A DNA stretch of 64,000 nt from Palsa-744 sp963734815. GTDB taxonomy: Bacteria > Actinomycetota > Thermoleophilia > Solirubrobacterales > Solirubrobacteraceae. The stretch spans positions 1,612,001 through 1,676,000 of the forward strand of contig CAVTIH010000002.1 in assembly GCA_963734815.1 (NCBI GenBank), read 5' to 3'. The notes below the pieces were generated by a model. It was not told the DNA's origin and searched no databases. It worked only from the letters and a program-made list of their open reading frames with translations. Below, one piece after another: positions 17,751 to 26,265 of this stretch. Made by a program: the position numbers and the translations under genes. Each line of letters begins with the position of its first letter. Positions within the stretch are counted from its first letter, which is position 1.

Positions 17751-18905
17751 TTAGTGATGTTGCTGGTCGTACGTGATGCGCCAAAGTCGCAAGATGGGGA
17801 GCAGCATGCGCGTGAGCGAGCCACCGGAACGCACGAAGCTCCCGGTTGTTTTGCGCATCGCCTCGGTGTGGGCGCTGTCCTTTGACAGGTACATCGCGAC
17901 CATGCACGCCACAATCACCGCGTGTCGCTCACCGTCGTGCAGCGCGCGCGCCTCTATCAGGGAGCGTCCAACAAGTTCGCGTATGCGGGCCGCGGCAAGC
18001 TGGGGCGTGGGGTAGTGAGATACATAGCTGTGATCGCCGTTGGCCATGTCCTCGGTCTGGTCGACGTAACTGTCGAGCATCGTGGTGGCCGCTGAAATCC
18101 ACGGGAAATAGGCCGCACACGTCTGGAGGAGATGCTCTTCGTCGCAGGCTGGTTCGGACCCGAGTGCCAGCAGAGCGTGAACGGTGAGAGACGCGCTGGC
18201 CGCACCGGTCAACTCAAACCAGGTTGCATCCGGGGTGGCGGGGAACGTCTCGGCTGCCCATCGCCGCAGGTCCGTGTCACGCAGCGCGGGATCGAGGTCG
18301 TGATTGATGGCCAGCGCCTGCGCCCGGAGTGCCTCACGCACAAGTAGTGGGCGAATGACCCAATATGAGGGCAGCCTGCGACAGTGCTCGCGACATGCCT
18401 CGACGAGCATCCGCAGATAGCCACCATCGTCGTTGCATAGGTGGTATCTGTAGTAATCGGCGATCGGCCGGGTTACGTCTAGCGCGTCGACGAGCGCCAG
18501 GTGAAGCTGGCGTCCGTTCACCTGGCCGGCGGCGGCGCCGCGCTCGTTCACACCATCGAGGAAGTCCCAGATGATCTCATACGCGACGAGCAGACGCAGG
18601 AGGTTGGGGTCGCGGACCTCGGGAATCGTCCATAGCAGTGCGGCGCCGTCGGTGTGTCCGCGCTTGCGGGCGAGTGCACTCAGAGCGTCGCGACGCAGCG
18701 GCGGATCTGGGATCTCGATCGCGCGAGCTCTCCAGAGGCGCACCTCGCGGGCAACCCCCGCCAGTCCCCATGCAAGCTCGCGCGAGACAGCGGCGGCGAG
18801 AGCGTGCGACTGCCCAACCGATAGTGGCGCCGGGTCGTTTTCACTCCCACGGACGCTACTTGCGCACCGATCAGAACGCCGGACTGGCTGCCCTCGGAGG
18901 CACAC
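17751..18905 (-). CDS. DUF2600 terpene synthase (tetraprenyl-beta-curcumene synthase-like)
   Basis: The 384-aa protein belongs to the DUF2600/YtpB family of class IB terpene synthases, known in Bacillus to cyclise a C35 isoprenyl diphosphate. The two Asp-rich signatures are 'YEIIWDFLDGVNERG' (residues 109-123) and 'SYVDQTEDMANGDHSYVSHY' (279-298), which would bind Mg and diphosphate. The start (GTG 18905) overlaps the permease stop by 35 bases, so the true start may be further downstream. It sits between an exporter-like permease and a P450 in one operon; the product is unknown. Confidence 0.85.
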   Translation of the reverse strand: MCLRGQPVRRSDRCASSVRGSENDPAPLSVGQSHALAAAVSRELAWGLAGVAREVRLWRARAIEIPDPPLRRDALSALARKRGHTDGAALLWTIPEVRDPNLLRLLVAYEIIWDFLDGVNERGAAAGQVNGRQLHLALVDALDVTRPIADYYRYHLCNDDGGYLRMLVEACREHCRRLPSYWVIRPLLVREALRAQALAINHDLDPALRDTDLRRWAAETFPATPDATWFELTGAASASLTVHALLALGSEPACDEEHLLQTCAAYFPWISAATTMLDSYVDQTEDMANGDHSYVSHYPTPQLAAARIRELVGRSLIEARALHDGERHAVIVACMVAMYLSKDSAHTEAMRKTTGSFVRSGGSLTRMLLPILRLWRITYDQQHH

Positions 18906-21411
18906 GCACTACGAGATATCCTGGCAGGGCAACCACCGCGACGGTGACGATGGTGAGCAGAGCAAAACTTGAAAGCGCGGCGAGACCTTCGACGTTGAAG
19001 GCAACGGGAAAACCAGTGACGCTCGCCAGGAAGTGACTATTCAGCAGCTGCGCAACGAGGCCGAAGACCGCTCCGATCGAGCACCCCACCACCAGCAACA
19101 CCGCGCTTTCACACAATAGCCACCGCCACAGCACCCCTCTGCGGTAACCCTGACACTTGATGAACGCCACGAGATCGCGGCGCTGCCAGATCATCGCGCC
19201 CATCGCTCCGGCAACGGCCAGCACCGCGGCGATCAGCACCAAAAGTCGGATCTGGGTCAGTCGCGAAAGTCCCTGGCTCGCGAGGGCATAATGGCGCTGC
19301 GCGCGTTCGGCTGCGGTTTCCACCGCGAGCCCCGATTCTGCCCCCAAGCTGTGTTGAATAAGTTTACGCACGGAGTCCACCGAGGCGCCGGGCCGTGTCT
19401 CAATCGCATACGCGCTCGGATCGGTGCTTTCCCAGGCGCGTGCGTAGTCCGTGGAGCTGAGGATGATGGCGCCAGGTGGCCAGCCGAGGTTTGTGATCAA
19501 TGCGGCAACTCTCAGGCGCATGGGGCGCGGGGCCGGAAGCGTGAACACTTGACCGATATGGAGGTGCTGTTCTGATGCAAGCGCTTGCGAGAGCACCGCC
19601 CAGCCACCGCGGCGGATCCCGGCGCTGGCGGCGGCTAGGTTGCCCCGTACGAGCTGACTGGGGGGTATTGGCTGGATCACGCTGCGCGGTGGCGCCACCA
19701 CCCACAGACGGCGATCGCCCCAGTTCAAGAAGCTGCCGCGGTAGATCCCGACCGCACTGACGCCGGGCAGGCGAGCGAGGGCGGAGGCACCGTGGCTCTT
19801 GAAGGGCGTCGTGGCGAACGCGTTGGCTTCCCCTCTGGGTGTCACCCATACGTCGGCGCTTGCGTCGAGTTGGTGTGCGGAGGAATCTAGACCGCGCTGC
19901 AGATTGGCCTGCGTGCCCTGGAACTCGACCGTGCCGAATATGGCAACAGCTGCCGTCGCGGCGATCGCCAAGGAGCGCACACGAGTCTCGCGAGTTTGAA
20001 GCTCGGTCACGGCAAGCACAGTCGCCGCGCCGTCGAGCAGGCGCTGGGTGCGCTCGAAGAGCGCGACGAGGCCGTCGAAGAGCAGCGGCAGCAGGCAGGC
20101 CATCGCCAGCACCAGCGTGGCTAGGCCAACGAGCCCGCTTTGTGGGCGCATAAGGAGAATCAGGATCGTCACGGCAAGGCATGCCAGCCCGACGGCGAGT
20201 CGAGCCCGGAACCACCACTGGCGACGTCGAATCGAGGGTGAGCCTCCTTCGAGTGGCCGTGCAAGGATGTCGCGCAACGGCCAGAGCACGCCCGCGACCG
20301 CGGCTGTCAGCCCGGCACCCACGGCAAGCGCCACACTTTTCCAGGTCACAATCCGCTCGCTGCCGACGGGGAATGCGAACGAGAGATAGCCGGGGATTGC
20401 GTGGAAGACGGCAATCGAGAGCAGCTCGCCGAGTGCGAGGCCGAGGATGCAGGCCAGCACACCGAGCACGGCTGCATCGAACAGCATGATCTGTAGGGTC
20501 ATAAGCCGCGTGGCGCCCTGTGGCCGGATGTCCGCGATCAGCGTCCGCCGCGAGGGCACCGTCACCAACATCGCGTTCAGCGCGAACATGAAACCGACCA
20601 GCGCGCTGATTGCAGAGAACAGTGTCTCGCTCTGGCTCTCGGGGGACACGGCGACTCCGAACAGTGTCGAGTCGAAGTCGCTGGGCTCGATGTCGACGGG
20701 GGTCGCAGCGGCCAGCCGCTCCAGGCCCGCTCGTACTTCGCGTTCGCGTCCAGGCCGAGCCTGCACGAAGACGCGCGTGATCCGACCTTTCATGCCGGTA
20801 ATCGTCTGGGCATAGCCGACCGGCGCGAGCGCGACCGGGCTGTGCACCAGTCCGCCGATGTCTGCTTCCCCGAGCGTTGCGCCCAGTAATGTCTGGACGA
20901 CGCTCGCACCGATCTGAATCTTGATCGTCTGCAGCGGGCCCGCCCCGATTTCTTCGGCGAGTGGCGCCGGAAGCGCGATTGCCCGTTGCGCGGCGAGTTG
21001 CGCCGCGGAGAAGCGGCGCAACAGCGCACCGGCGAAGTGCGCGAAGCGCGGATCGGTGCCGATCAGATCGACCGAACGCTGAGTGCCCCCGGGTCCGATC
21101 ACGTCAGCCTGCTGCTCGAGTACCGGCAGCGCGGTCTTCACACCTGGCACGCGCCGCACCTCCTCCAACAGCCGTTCGCTGAATCCGCTGGGGCCCCTGG
21201 CGTCGACCTGCAGCTGCGTGTTGCCGACCAGCTGACTGTTGAGCTGCGAGACCGAATGGGTGAGGCTGGTGCTGGCCACCTGAGAGGCGAACAGCAGCGC
21301 CACGCCGACGGCGATCCCGATGATCGCGAAACACTCCTGTACGAGCACCGCGCGTGCACGCAGCCGCGCCCGGTAGAGCCAGAGGATGTCAACGAAACCC
21401 ATTCGCGCCAT
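18871..21411 (-). CDS. FtsX/MacB-type ABC transporter permease
   Basis: The 846-aa protein has an N-terminal membrane helix ('IIGIAVGVALLFASQVAS'), a large extracytoplasmic domain, a three-helix FtsX block ('LVGFMFALNAMLVTVPSRR' onward), a second soluble domain and a final FtsX block ('LLVLIAAVLAVAGAMGAMIW'). Total size and duplicated FtsX layout match LolCDE/MacB-like exporters or lipid transporters. The start (ATG 21411, or 21402) lies two bases after the ATPase stop. In this operon it may export or organise the terpenoid product; that is inference. Confidence 0.88.
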   Translation of the reverse strand: MARMGFVDILWLYRARLRARAVLVQECFAIIGIAVGVALLFASQVASTSLTHSVSQLNSQLVGNTQLQVDARGPSGFSERLLEEVRRVPGVKTALPVLEQQADVIGPGGTQRSVDLIGTDPRFAHFAGALLRRFSAAQLAAQRAIALPAPLAEEIGAGPLQTIKIQIGASVVQTLLGATLGEADIGGLVHSPVALAPVGYAQTITGMKGRITRVFVQARPGREREVRAGLERLAAATPVDIEPSDFDSTLFGVAVSPESQSETLFSAISALVGFMFALNAMLVTVPSRRTLIADIRPQGATRLMTLQIMLFDAAVLGVLACILGLALGELLSIAVFHAIPGYLSFAFPVGSERIVTWKSVALAVGAGLTAAVAGVLWPLRDILARPLEGGSPSIRRRQWWFRARLAVGLACLAVTILILLMRPQSGLVGLATLVLAMACLLPLLFDGLVALFERTQRLLDGAATVLAVTELQTRETRVRSLAIAATAAVAIFGTVEFQGTQANLQRGLDSSAHQLDASADVWVTPRGEANAFATTPFKSHGASALARLPGVSAVGIYRGSFLNWGDRRLWVVAPPRSVIQPIPPSQLVRGNLAAASAGIRRGGWAVLSQALASEQHLHIGQVFTLPAPRPMRLRVAALITNLGWPPGAIILSSTDYARAWESTDPSAYAIETRPGASVDSVRKLIQHSLGAESGLAVETAAERAQRHYALASQGLSRLTQIRLLVLIAAVLAVAGAMGAMIWQRRDLVAFIKCQGYRRGVLWRWLLCESAVLLVVGCSIGAVFGLVAQLLNSHFLASVTGFPVAFNVEGLAALSSFALLTIVTVAVVALPGYLVVRVPPRAASPAF

Positions 21412-21413
21412 GG

Positions 21414-22139
21414 TCAGGGGAGGTCGGGCAGCGAAGAGGTTGGAACCAGCAAATGCTCGGGCTGGTACTCCTCCATGCGCCCGTCACGCAGCTCGTGCAC
21501 TTGGTCGGCGAAGGAGGCGGCCTGCGGGTCGTGCGTGACGAGCACGATCGTCGCGCCGCGTTCGTTACAGAGCTCGCGCAGCAGCGCCAGCACTTCACGG
21601 GTGCGCTGGGTGTCGAGCGTGCCGGTGGGCTCGTCGGCGAGCACCAGCTTCGGATCGGTTGCCAGCGCCATCGCGATCAGCACGCGTTGACGCTCGCCCA
21701 TTGAGAGCTGCTCGGTGCGGTGCAGCATCCGGTCGCCCAGCCCCAGTCGGTCGAGTAGCGGTTCGATCGTGCGCCGCGCATGGTGCTTGTTGGTCAGCCA
21801 CAGCTTCAGGGAGGCGTTCTCGATCGCGCGCGCTCCTGGAATCAGGTTGTGCGGCTGTCCGATGATCCCCAGTCGATGCAGCCGGTACTGATCGCTCTCC
21901 TTGTGCGACATCGCGCAGACATCCTCGCCGTCCACCAGCACGCTGCCGCCGTCGGGGACGCAGATCCCCGCGATCAGTTCCAGCAGCGTCGTCTTGCCCG
22001 AGCCGCTGGGTCCGTACAGCGCCACGAACTCACCAGGGGCGGCGCTCATCGAGACGCCGTCCACAGCGCGGATCGGCTCGCCTTCCCCCACGCGATAGTG
22101 CTTGGCGAGATCGCGGAGCTCGAGCACCGGCCCGGACAC
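21414..22139 (-). CDS. ABC transporter ATP-binding protein (MacB/LolD type)
   Basis: Start GTG 22139 overlaps the stop of the preceding gene (TAGTG). The 241-aa ATPase has a canonical Walker A 'GPSGSGKTT', signature 'LSMGERQRVLIAMAL', Walker B 'KLVLADEPTGTLD' with the catalytic Glu, and H-loop 'VLVTHDPQ'. It would power the FtsX permease encoded two bases downstream. It is the only fully canonical ATPase of the three in this cluster. Confidence 0.92.
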   Translation of the reverse strand: MSGPVLELRDLAKHYRVGEGEPIRAVDGVSMSAAPGEFVALYGPSGSGKTTLLELIAGICVPDGGSVLVDGEDVCAMSHKESDQYRLHRLGIIGQPHNLIPGARAIENASLKLWLTNKHHARRTIEPLLDRLGLGDRMLHRTEQLSMGERQRVLIAMALATDPKLVLADEPTGTLDTQRTREVLALLRELCNERGATIVLVTHDPQAASFADQVHELRDGRMEEYQPEHLLVPTSSLPDLP

Positions 22140-22900
22140 TAGCCGCCGAGGCGGCGCGAAACGTGGTTCTGGCGGGCGCTGCCGGGGAAGTCGATCACCT
22201 CTCCGAGCTGGCCGCCCTGTTCGACGAGCAAGGTGAGCCGTCCGCGTTCGAGAGACCACACACGGTCGGCGACCAACGCGGCCTCCAGATCGCTGCAGCT
22301 CATCAGCACCCCACACCCGAGCTCTCCCACCAGTGCGAGCAGCAGCTCGCCGGCTTCGCGCGTGCGACCGATCCCGAAGCCGTCCATCGGGTCGTCCATC
22401 ACCAGCAGTTTTGGCGAGCTCGCGATGCCCCGGGCGAGTCCGACCTGCAGTCGCTCCCAGTTGGAGAGCTCCGCCCAGCGCTGCCCCGCACAGCCTCCCG
22501 CGCCGACGCGTTCGAGTGCCTCCATCGCCAGCTCACGCCCCTGTCGCTGGCCGTGGCGGCGGCCGATCGCCAACGGCAGACCGACGTAGTCGAGCACCCT
22601 GAACTTCACGCCCGTGCCCTCGCGCTGGATCCACGCGATCTCTGTCCCCAGCAGCCTTGCGCGCTCCCGGTCGGAGGCGTTGGTGAGCTCCATCTCCCCC
22701 AACCACACCTCCCCCTTGTCGAGTGACTCGATGCCAGCCGCGATCTTCAGCAGCGTGGTCTTGCCCTCCATGCGACCGCTCGCGACCGCCGCGATCTCGC
22801 CGCCACAAAGCTCAAGCGAGGCATCGAGGAGCACCTGGGATCTGTGCTCCCCGCGTGCATACTCCTTGCAGGCCCCCCGCAGCGCCAGCAGCTCAGCCAT
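22139..22900 (-). CDS. Degenerate ABC ATPase-like protein, paralogue 1
   Basis: The 253-aa protein starts at ATG 22900 inside the end of the PadR gene. It has an ABC fold, but key motifs differ: the P-loop reads 'ASGRMEGKTT' (first Gly lost), the LSGGQ signature reads 'LSNWERLQVGLARG', Walker B ends 'LVMDDPMDG' (catalytic Glu replaced by Asp), and the H-loop region reads 'VLMSCSDLEAA' with no His. It may bind but hardly hydrolyse ATP. It is clearly related to the protein at 23689-24429. Likely role: regulatory or structural partner of the exporter. Confidence 0.8.
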   Translation of the reverse strand: MAELLALRGACKEYARGEHRSQVLLDASLELCGGEIAAVASGRMEGKTTLLKIAAGIESLDKGEVWLGEMELTNASDRERARLLGTEIAWIQREGTGVKFRVLDYVGLPLAIGRRHGQRQGRELAMEALERVGAGGCAGQRWAELSNWERLQVGLARGIASSPKLLVMDDPMDGFGIGRTREAGELLLALVGELGCGVLMSCSDLEAALVADRVWSLERGRLTLLVEQGGQLGEVIDFPGSARQNHVSRRLGG

Positions 22901-23519
22901 CGCCGCTGCCCAGCTCCTCGCCATCCTCCACCGTGTCTTCGAGCTCCCGCCGCAGGCGCCGCAGGCGCCGGGCGCGCATCCCCCACAGCATCGCTTCGTC
23001 GGTCATCAGCGCACGCCGCACCCTGCCCCGCAGGTCGGGGGCGCTCTGCGCCGGGCCGGCACCGGTGGCCGGGCCGAGGCGTTTGAACCGCCACTCGACG
23101 TTCAGGCGCGAACTTGCCGCCGCGAACTCTCGTGCGCACGCCTCCTCCTCCTCGTGGATCGCGGCGATCAGATCGGGCACGTCCTCCTCCTCGGCGAGCT
23201 CCAGTTTGGCATGCACGGCATCGCGCAACGCGAGGGGGGCCGCAGAGGATGCGCGCAGCCAATCGCGGAACTCCTCAATGCCGGTGCCAGTCGCTTCGTA
23301 GCGATCGAGCGCGCGCTCGGCGCCACGCTCAACCAAGTGCACCAAACCTTGCTTTTCAAGGCTTGGCAGGCTGTTGTGAGCGACCGAGCGCGACCACTGC
23401 GCGTGCGGAAACCGCTCGACCAGCCGTGCACCCAGGCTGTTCACAGTATCGGTCTTCTGGACCACGAGGCCCAGGATCGCCATGCTGGCTGTCAGATCGC
23501 CTTTACGAGGAGGAGCCAT
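22893..23519 (-). CDS. PadR-like transcription regulator
   Basis: The 208-aa protein has an N-terminal winged helix like PadR ('SMAILGLVVQKTDTVNSLGA', 'SLPSLEKQGLVHLVERG', 'YEATGTGIEEFRDWLR') followed by a long helical dimerisation region. PadR proteins are usually repressors of nearby transporter or detoxification genes. It is the first gene of the tight operon that ends with the P450, so it probably controls it. A dyad TGACA-TT-TGTCA lies about 75 bases upstream. Confidence 0.82.
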   Translation of the reverse strand: MAPPRKGDLTASMAILGLVVQKTDTVNSLGARLVERFPHAQWSRSVAHNSLPSLEKQGLVHLVERGAERALDRYEATGTGIEEFRDWLRASSAAPLALRDAVHAKLELAEEEDVPDLIAAIHEEEEACAREFAAASSRLNVEWRFKRLGPATGAGPAQSAPDLRGRVRRALMTDEAMLWGMRARRLRRLRRELEDTVEDGEELGSGDG

Positions 23520-23591
23520 TGCTACGGATCGTATTCGAAATCCGAACGGAAGGGGGTCGCCCTGAATCGTTCCAACCTACCATACTCTTGC

Positions 23592-23603
23592 TGACATTTG
23601 TCA
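23592..23603. promoter_or_regulatory. Dyad upstream of PadR gene, candidate operator
   Basis: TGACA and TGTCA are separated by two bases within an AT-rich 169-base gap between the PadR gene and the second degenerate ABC gene. A second weaker dyad, CGGAT(10)ATCCG, lies around 23526-23545 next to the PadR start. PadR family operators are commonly ATGT/ACAT-type dyads. Assignment is inference. Confidence 0.4.
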
Positions 23604-23688
23604 TATTTTCACACAAAAACGGCTTGCCGCCGAACGTATGGGGCAATGCCCCTCAGAGTTGGAGACATTTCGGGCAAACTGGTGATCG

Positions 23689-24429
23689 TCAGCCATCGGC
23701 ACGGACGGGTCGCGGGAACTCGATGATCTCGGCTTCGATGATCTCGTGCTCGGAGAGCAGGCTGAGTCGCCCGCGCTCCAGCGACCACACGCGGTCGGCG
23801 ATCAGCGCGGCCTCCAGGTCGGTGCAGCTCATCAGCACCCCGCACCCCTGCTCACCGGCAAATGCCAGCAGCAGCTCGCCGGCTTCACGTACGCGGCGCA
23901 TCCCAAGGCCGTCGGTTACGCCGTCGAGCACCAGCAGTCGCGGCTCACACACGATCCCCCGCGCAAGTCCCACCAAGACACGCTCCCAATCCGAGAGCTC
24001 CTCCCAGCGCTGTCGCGCGCAGCGTGCGGCGCCGACGCGCTCCAGCGCCCGCAGCACCCGGTCGCGCGCCTCTCGCCGCCCGCGTCCGCGACCCATAGCC
24101 AGGGGCAGCGCGAGATAGTCGACCACCTCGAGTCTCACTCCGGGCCCCTCGCGATGGATCCACGCGATCTCATCACCCAGCAGCCTTGCGCGCTCCTCCC
24201 GCGCCAGCAGTGTTAGATCGCGCGCGCCCAGACGCACCTCGCCGGTGTCTGGCGGCTCGATGCCGGCCGCGATCTTCAGCAGCGTGGTCTTGCCTTCGTC
24301 GCGTGCCCCGACCACCGCGCCGACCGTGCCGGGCTCAAGCTCGAGCGATACGTCGACCAGCACTCGCAGGCGCCTACCCCCCCGCCGGTAGCTCTTGCTC
24401 ACCCCCTGCAACGCCAGCAGCTCACCCAT
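23689..24429 (-). CDS. Degenerate ABC ATPase-like protein, paralogue 2
   Basis: The 246-aa protein starts at ATG 24429 behind GGGAGATGGG; another ATG at 24444 is less well placed. The P-loop is intact ('VGARDEGKTT'), but the signature reads 'LSDWERVLVGLARG', Walker B reads 'LLVLDGVTDG' with no catalytic Glu, and the H-loop His is replaced ('VLMSCTDLEAA'). It matches paralogue 1 over its whole length. An IS1380 lies 61 bases upstream of its start and probably separates it from its original promoter. Confidence 0.82.
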   Translation of the reverse strand: MGELLALQGVSKSYRRGGRRLRVLVDVSLELEPGTVGAVVGARDEGKTTLLKIAAGIEPPDTGEVRLGARDLTLLAREERARLLGDEIAWIHREGPGVRLEVVDYLALPLAMGRGRGRREARDRVLRALERVGAARCARQRWEELSDWERVLVGLARGIVCEPRLLVLDGVTDGLGMRRVREAGELLLAFAGEQGCGVLMSCTDLEAALIADRVWSLERGRLSLLSEHEIIEAEIIEFPRPVRADG

Positions 24430-24489
24430 CCCATCTCCCAGCATGACGCATCTTGGGGCTTTAGTCCACAGTGCTCCCCACGGACTTAG

Positions 24490-26137
24490 CCTGGATCCAC
24501 CGTTTGGCTGGGTGGGGGGGGGCGAGTGTCGGTGGATTTGGCTGATCGAGGGTTGGTGGGGTTTCACGCTCGCGGTTTTGATGTTGATTGGGTGTCGGCG
24601 TTCCCGCGGGAGCGCGCTACGGCGTGTTTTGGGGTGCCGTGGATGGCGTGTGTGGCGGGTGGCGTGCTTGGCGTCGGTGCGGGCGTGTAGTGAGATCAGG
24701 TGAGGGCAGGGAGCGCGCGGATCGCGTCCAGGACGGTGGTGAACGTGTTCTGCCAGGGCCAGCGGGCTGGCATTCGGAGTGTCCATTGCCGGCCGGTGCG
24801 GGTCAGGCGGCCGGGGATCTGGAGCAGGTGTCGGCGGCGGGAGCGGGCGGTCTGGACGGGCTGGTTGGGCTGGCCGATCTGGGTGACCCAGCGTCCGAGG
24901 TTGTGCGCCAAGGCGGCGATCACGGTCCACGCGCCGTTTGCGTTGAACTGGCCGGACGGGAAGTGAGCGAGCGCTTGGTCCTTGAGATCGCGGATCACCA
25001 ACTCGATCTGCGCGTGATCGCGGTGATCGACATCGGCCGTAAGCGTCGGGACAGTCCGGTTCGTCGCGAAACAGTGGTGGCGCCAGTCGGGGAACAGCTC
25101 GGCCTGGGCACCGATCAGGCGGGTACGGCGAACGATCAGCCGCCAATCCCCCAAGCGGGTCTCCGCGATCTGCGCCTCGCCCGTGTCGGGGTAGTCATCG
25201 ACGGTGACCCAGTCCTCGTCGGGGATCTGCTCGATCAGCCCCCGGATTGTCTTTGACTGCTTGACGCCGATCGAGAACTCGACGCCTTGGCGGTCGAGCG
25301 CGTGCATCACCTTGTGGTTCTCAAACCCGCTGTCGGCGCGGATCACGGTCCTCCCGACATGACCGGCGCGACGAACCCTCGCGAGCAGCTCCTCGACGAA
25401 CCGGACCGCGCCGCGTTGCGTGTTGGCCCTCCCCTTGCGGTTGCGGATGTGCAGCACCTCCCCGGTGTCCGAGCGGACAGCCACGATCGGGTGATATCCG
25501 AGCTGGCGTGTGTACCCGTAGCTGGCGCCCTGCTTCTGATCGCTATGGACCTCGCCGATGAAGCTGTCGATATCGATCACCAACGGCAGCTCGCCCGGTC
25601 CCGCTCCGGACTCCCACGCGCGCGCCAGAGCTTGGCCGAGGACGTAGTCGAGCTGGCGGACATGCCCGAACGTGAATGCGCGCAAGAACGTCCCCAGCGT
25701 CGAAGGAGCCATCACTTGGTGCCCGAGGACCAGCCCGGTCGACCCGGCCCGGAGCACATTCATCTGATCGATGCTGTCCGCCCCAGCAAGCATCCCATGC
25801 ACCAAGCTCATCACCTTGCGGCCCGGCAACGCCGCTCCGGGCTTCCGGTACCCGAGCCACACCGACTCGTTCACCAGCTCCTCAACCCTGAGCCGCTCAG
25901 CGAGCGTCGCGGTCAACAGCAGGCCAGCATCGCTGACGAGCCGCCGCTCAGCGAACGACACCTTAACCGAATCCAGGCTCACCGGCCCAGCCGAAACGTC
26001 CGCCGCATCATGCACCATATGGGTGACCTCCTGTCGCAGGCCCGCCGTCGCCCTACACGACAGCTTTCTGCCTGCTCAGGAGGTCATTTAAGATTCACCA
26101 CCGGACGGAACCATCAACGCAGAACGGTGGATCCAGG
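24490..26137 (-). mobile_element. IS1380-family insertion sequence
   Basis: The 1648-bp element has terminal inverted repeats beginning CCTGGATCCACCGTT at both ends. It is flanked by the 5-bp direct repeat CTTAG (24485-24489 and 26138-26142). Size, repeat sequence and target duplication length fit IS1380. The left 200 bases (24490-24695) are GT-rich and non-coding. It sits directly upstream of the degenerate ABC gene at 23689-24429. Confidence 0.92.
24696..26018 (-). CDS. IS1380-family transposase
   Basis: The 440-aa DDE transposase begins with the IS1380-type N-terminus, continues 'VIDIDSFIGEVHSDQKQGAS' (first Asp) and 'TVIRADSGFENHKVMHALD' (second Asp), and has the C-terminal 'DHAQIELVIRDLKDQALAHF' with the acidic residue. 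The following 'NANGAWTVIAALAHNLGRW' is diagnostic for the family. It is full length and apparently intact. Confidence 0.93.
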   Translation of the reverse strand: MVHDAADVSAGPVSLDSVKVSFAERRLVSDAGLLLTATLAERLRVEELVNESVWLGYRKPGAALPGRKVMSLVHGMLAGADSIDQMNVLRAGSTGLVLGHQVMAPSTLGTFLRAFTFGHVRQLDYVLGQALARAWESGAGPGELPLVIDIDSFIGEVHSDQKQGASYGYTRQLGYHPIVAVRSDTGEVLHIRNRKGRANTQRGAVRFVEELLARVRRAGHVGRTVIRADSGFENHKVMHALDRQGVEFSIGVKQSKTIRGLIEQIPDEDWVTVDDYPDTGEAQIAETRLGDWRLIVRRTRLIGAQAELFPDWRHHCFATNRTVPTLTADVDHRDHAQIELVIRDLKDQALAHFPSGQFNANGAWTVIAALAHNLGRWVTQIGQPNQPVQTARSRRRHLLQIPGRLTRTGRQWTLRMPARWPWQNTFTTVLDAIRALPALT

Positions 26138-26265
26138 CTTAGGGGTCGGCAGTGCAGCGTAGGGGACAACGTCCAAACCCGGACCGGCTTCTGGATGATC
26201 TCATGGAGCCGGTGGCTCGGCAAGCCCGTAGGCGGGCTCTGAAGGCGATCTGCGCAAAGCCAGGT

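Noticed and set aside
24588..25256. Plus-strand frames across the IS1380 transposase
   Set aside because: They mirror the transposase codons and have no start context or family resemblance.
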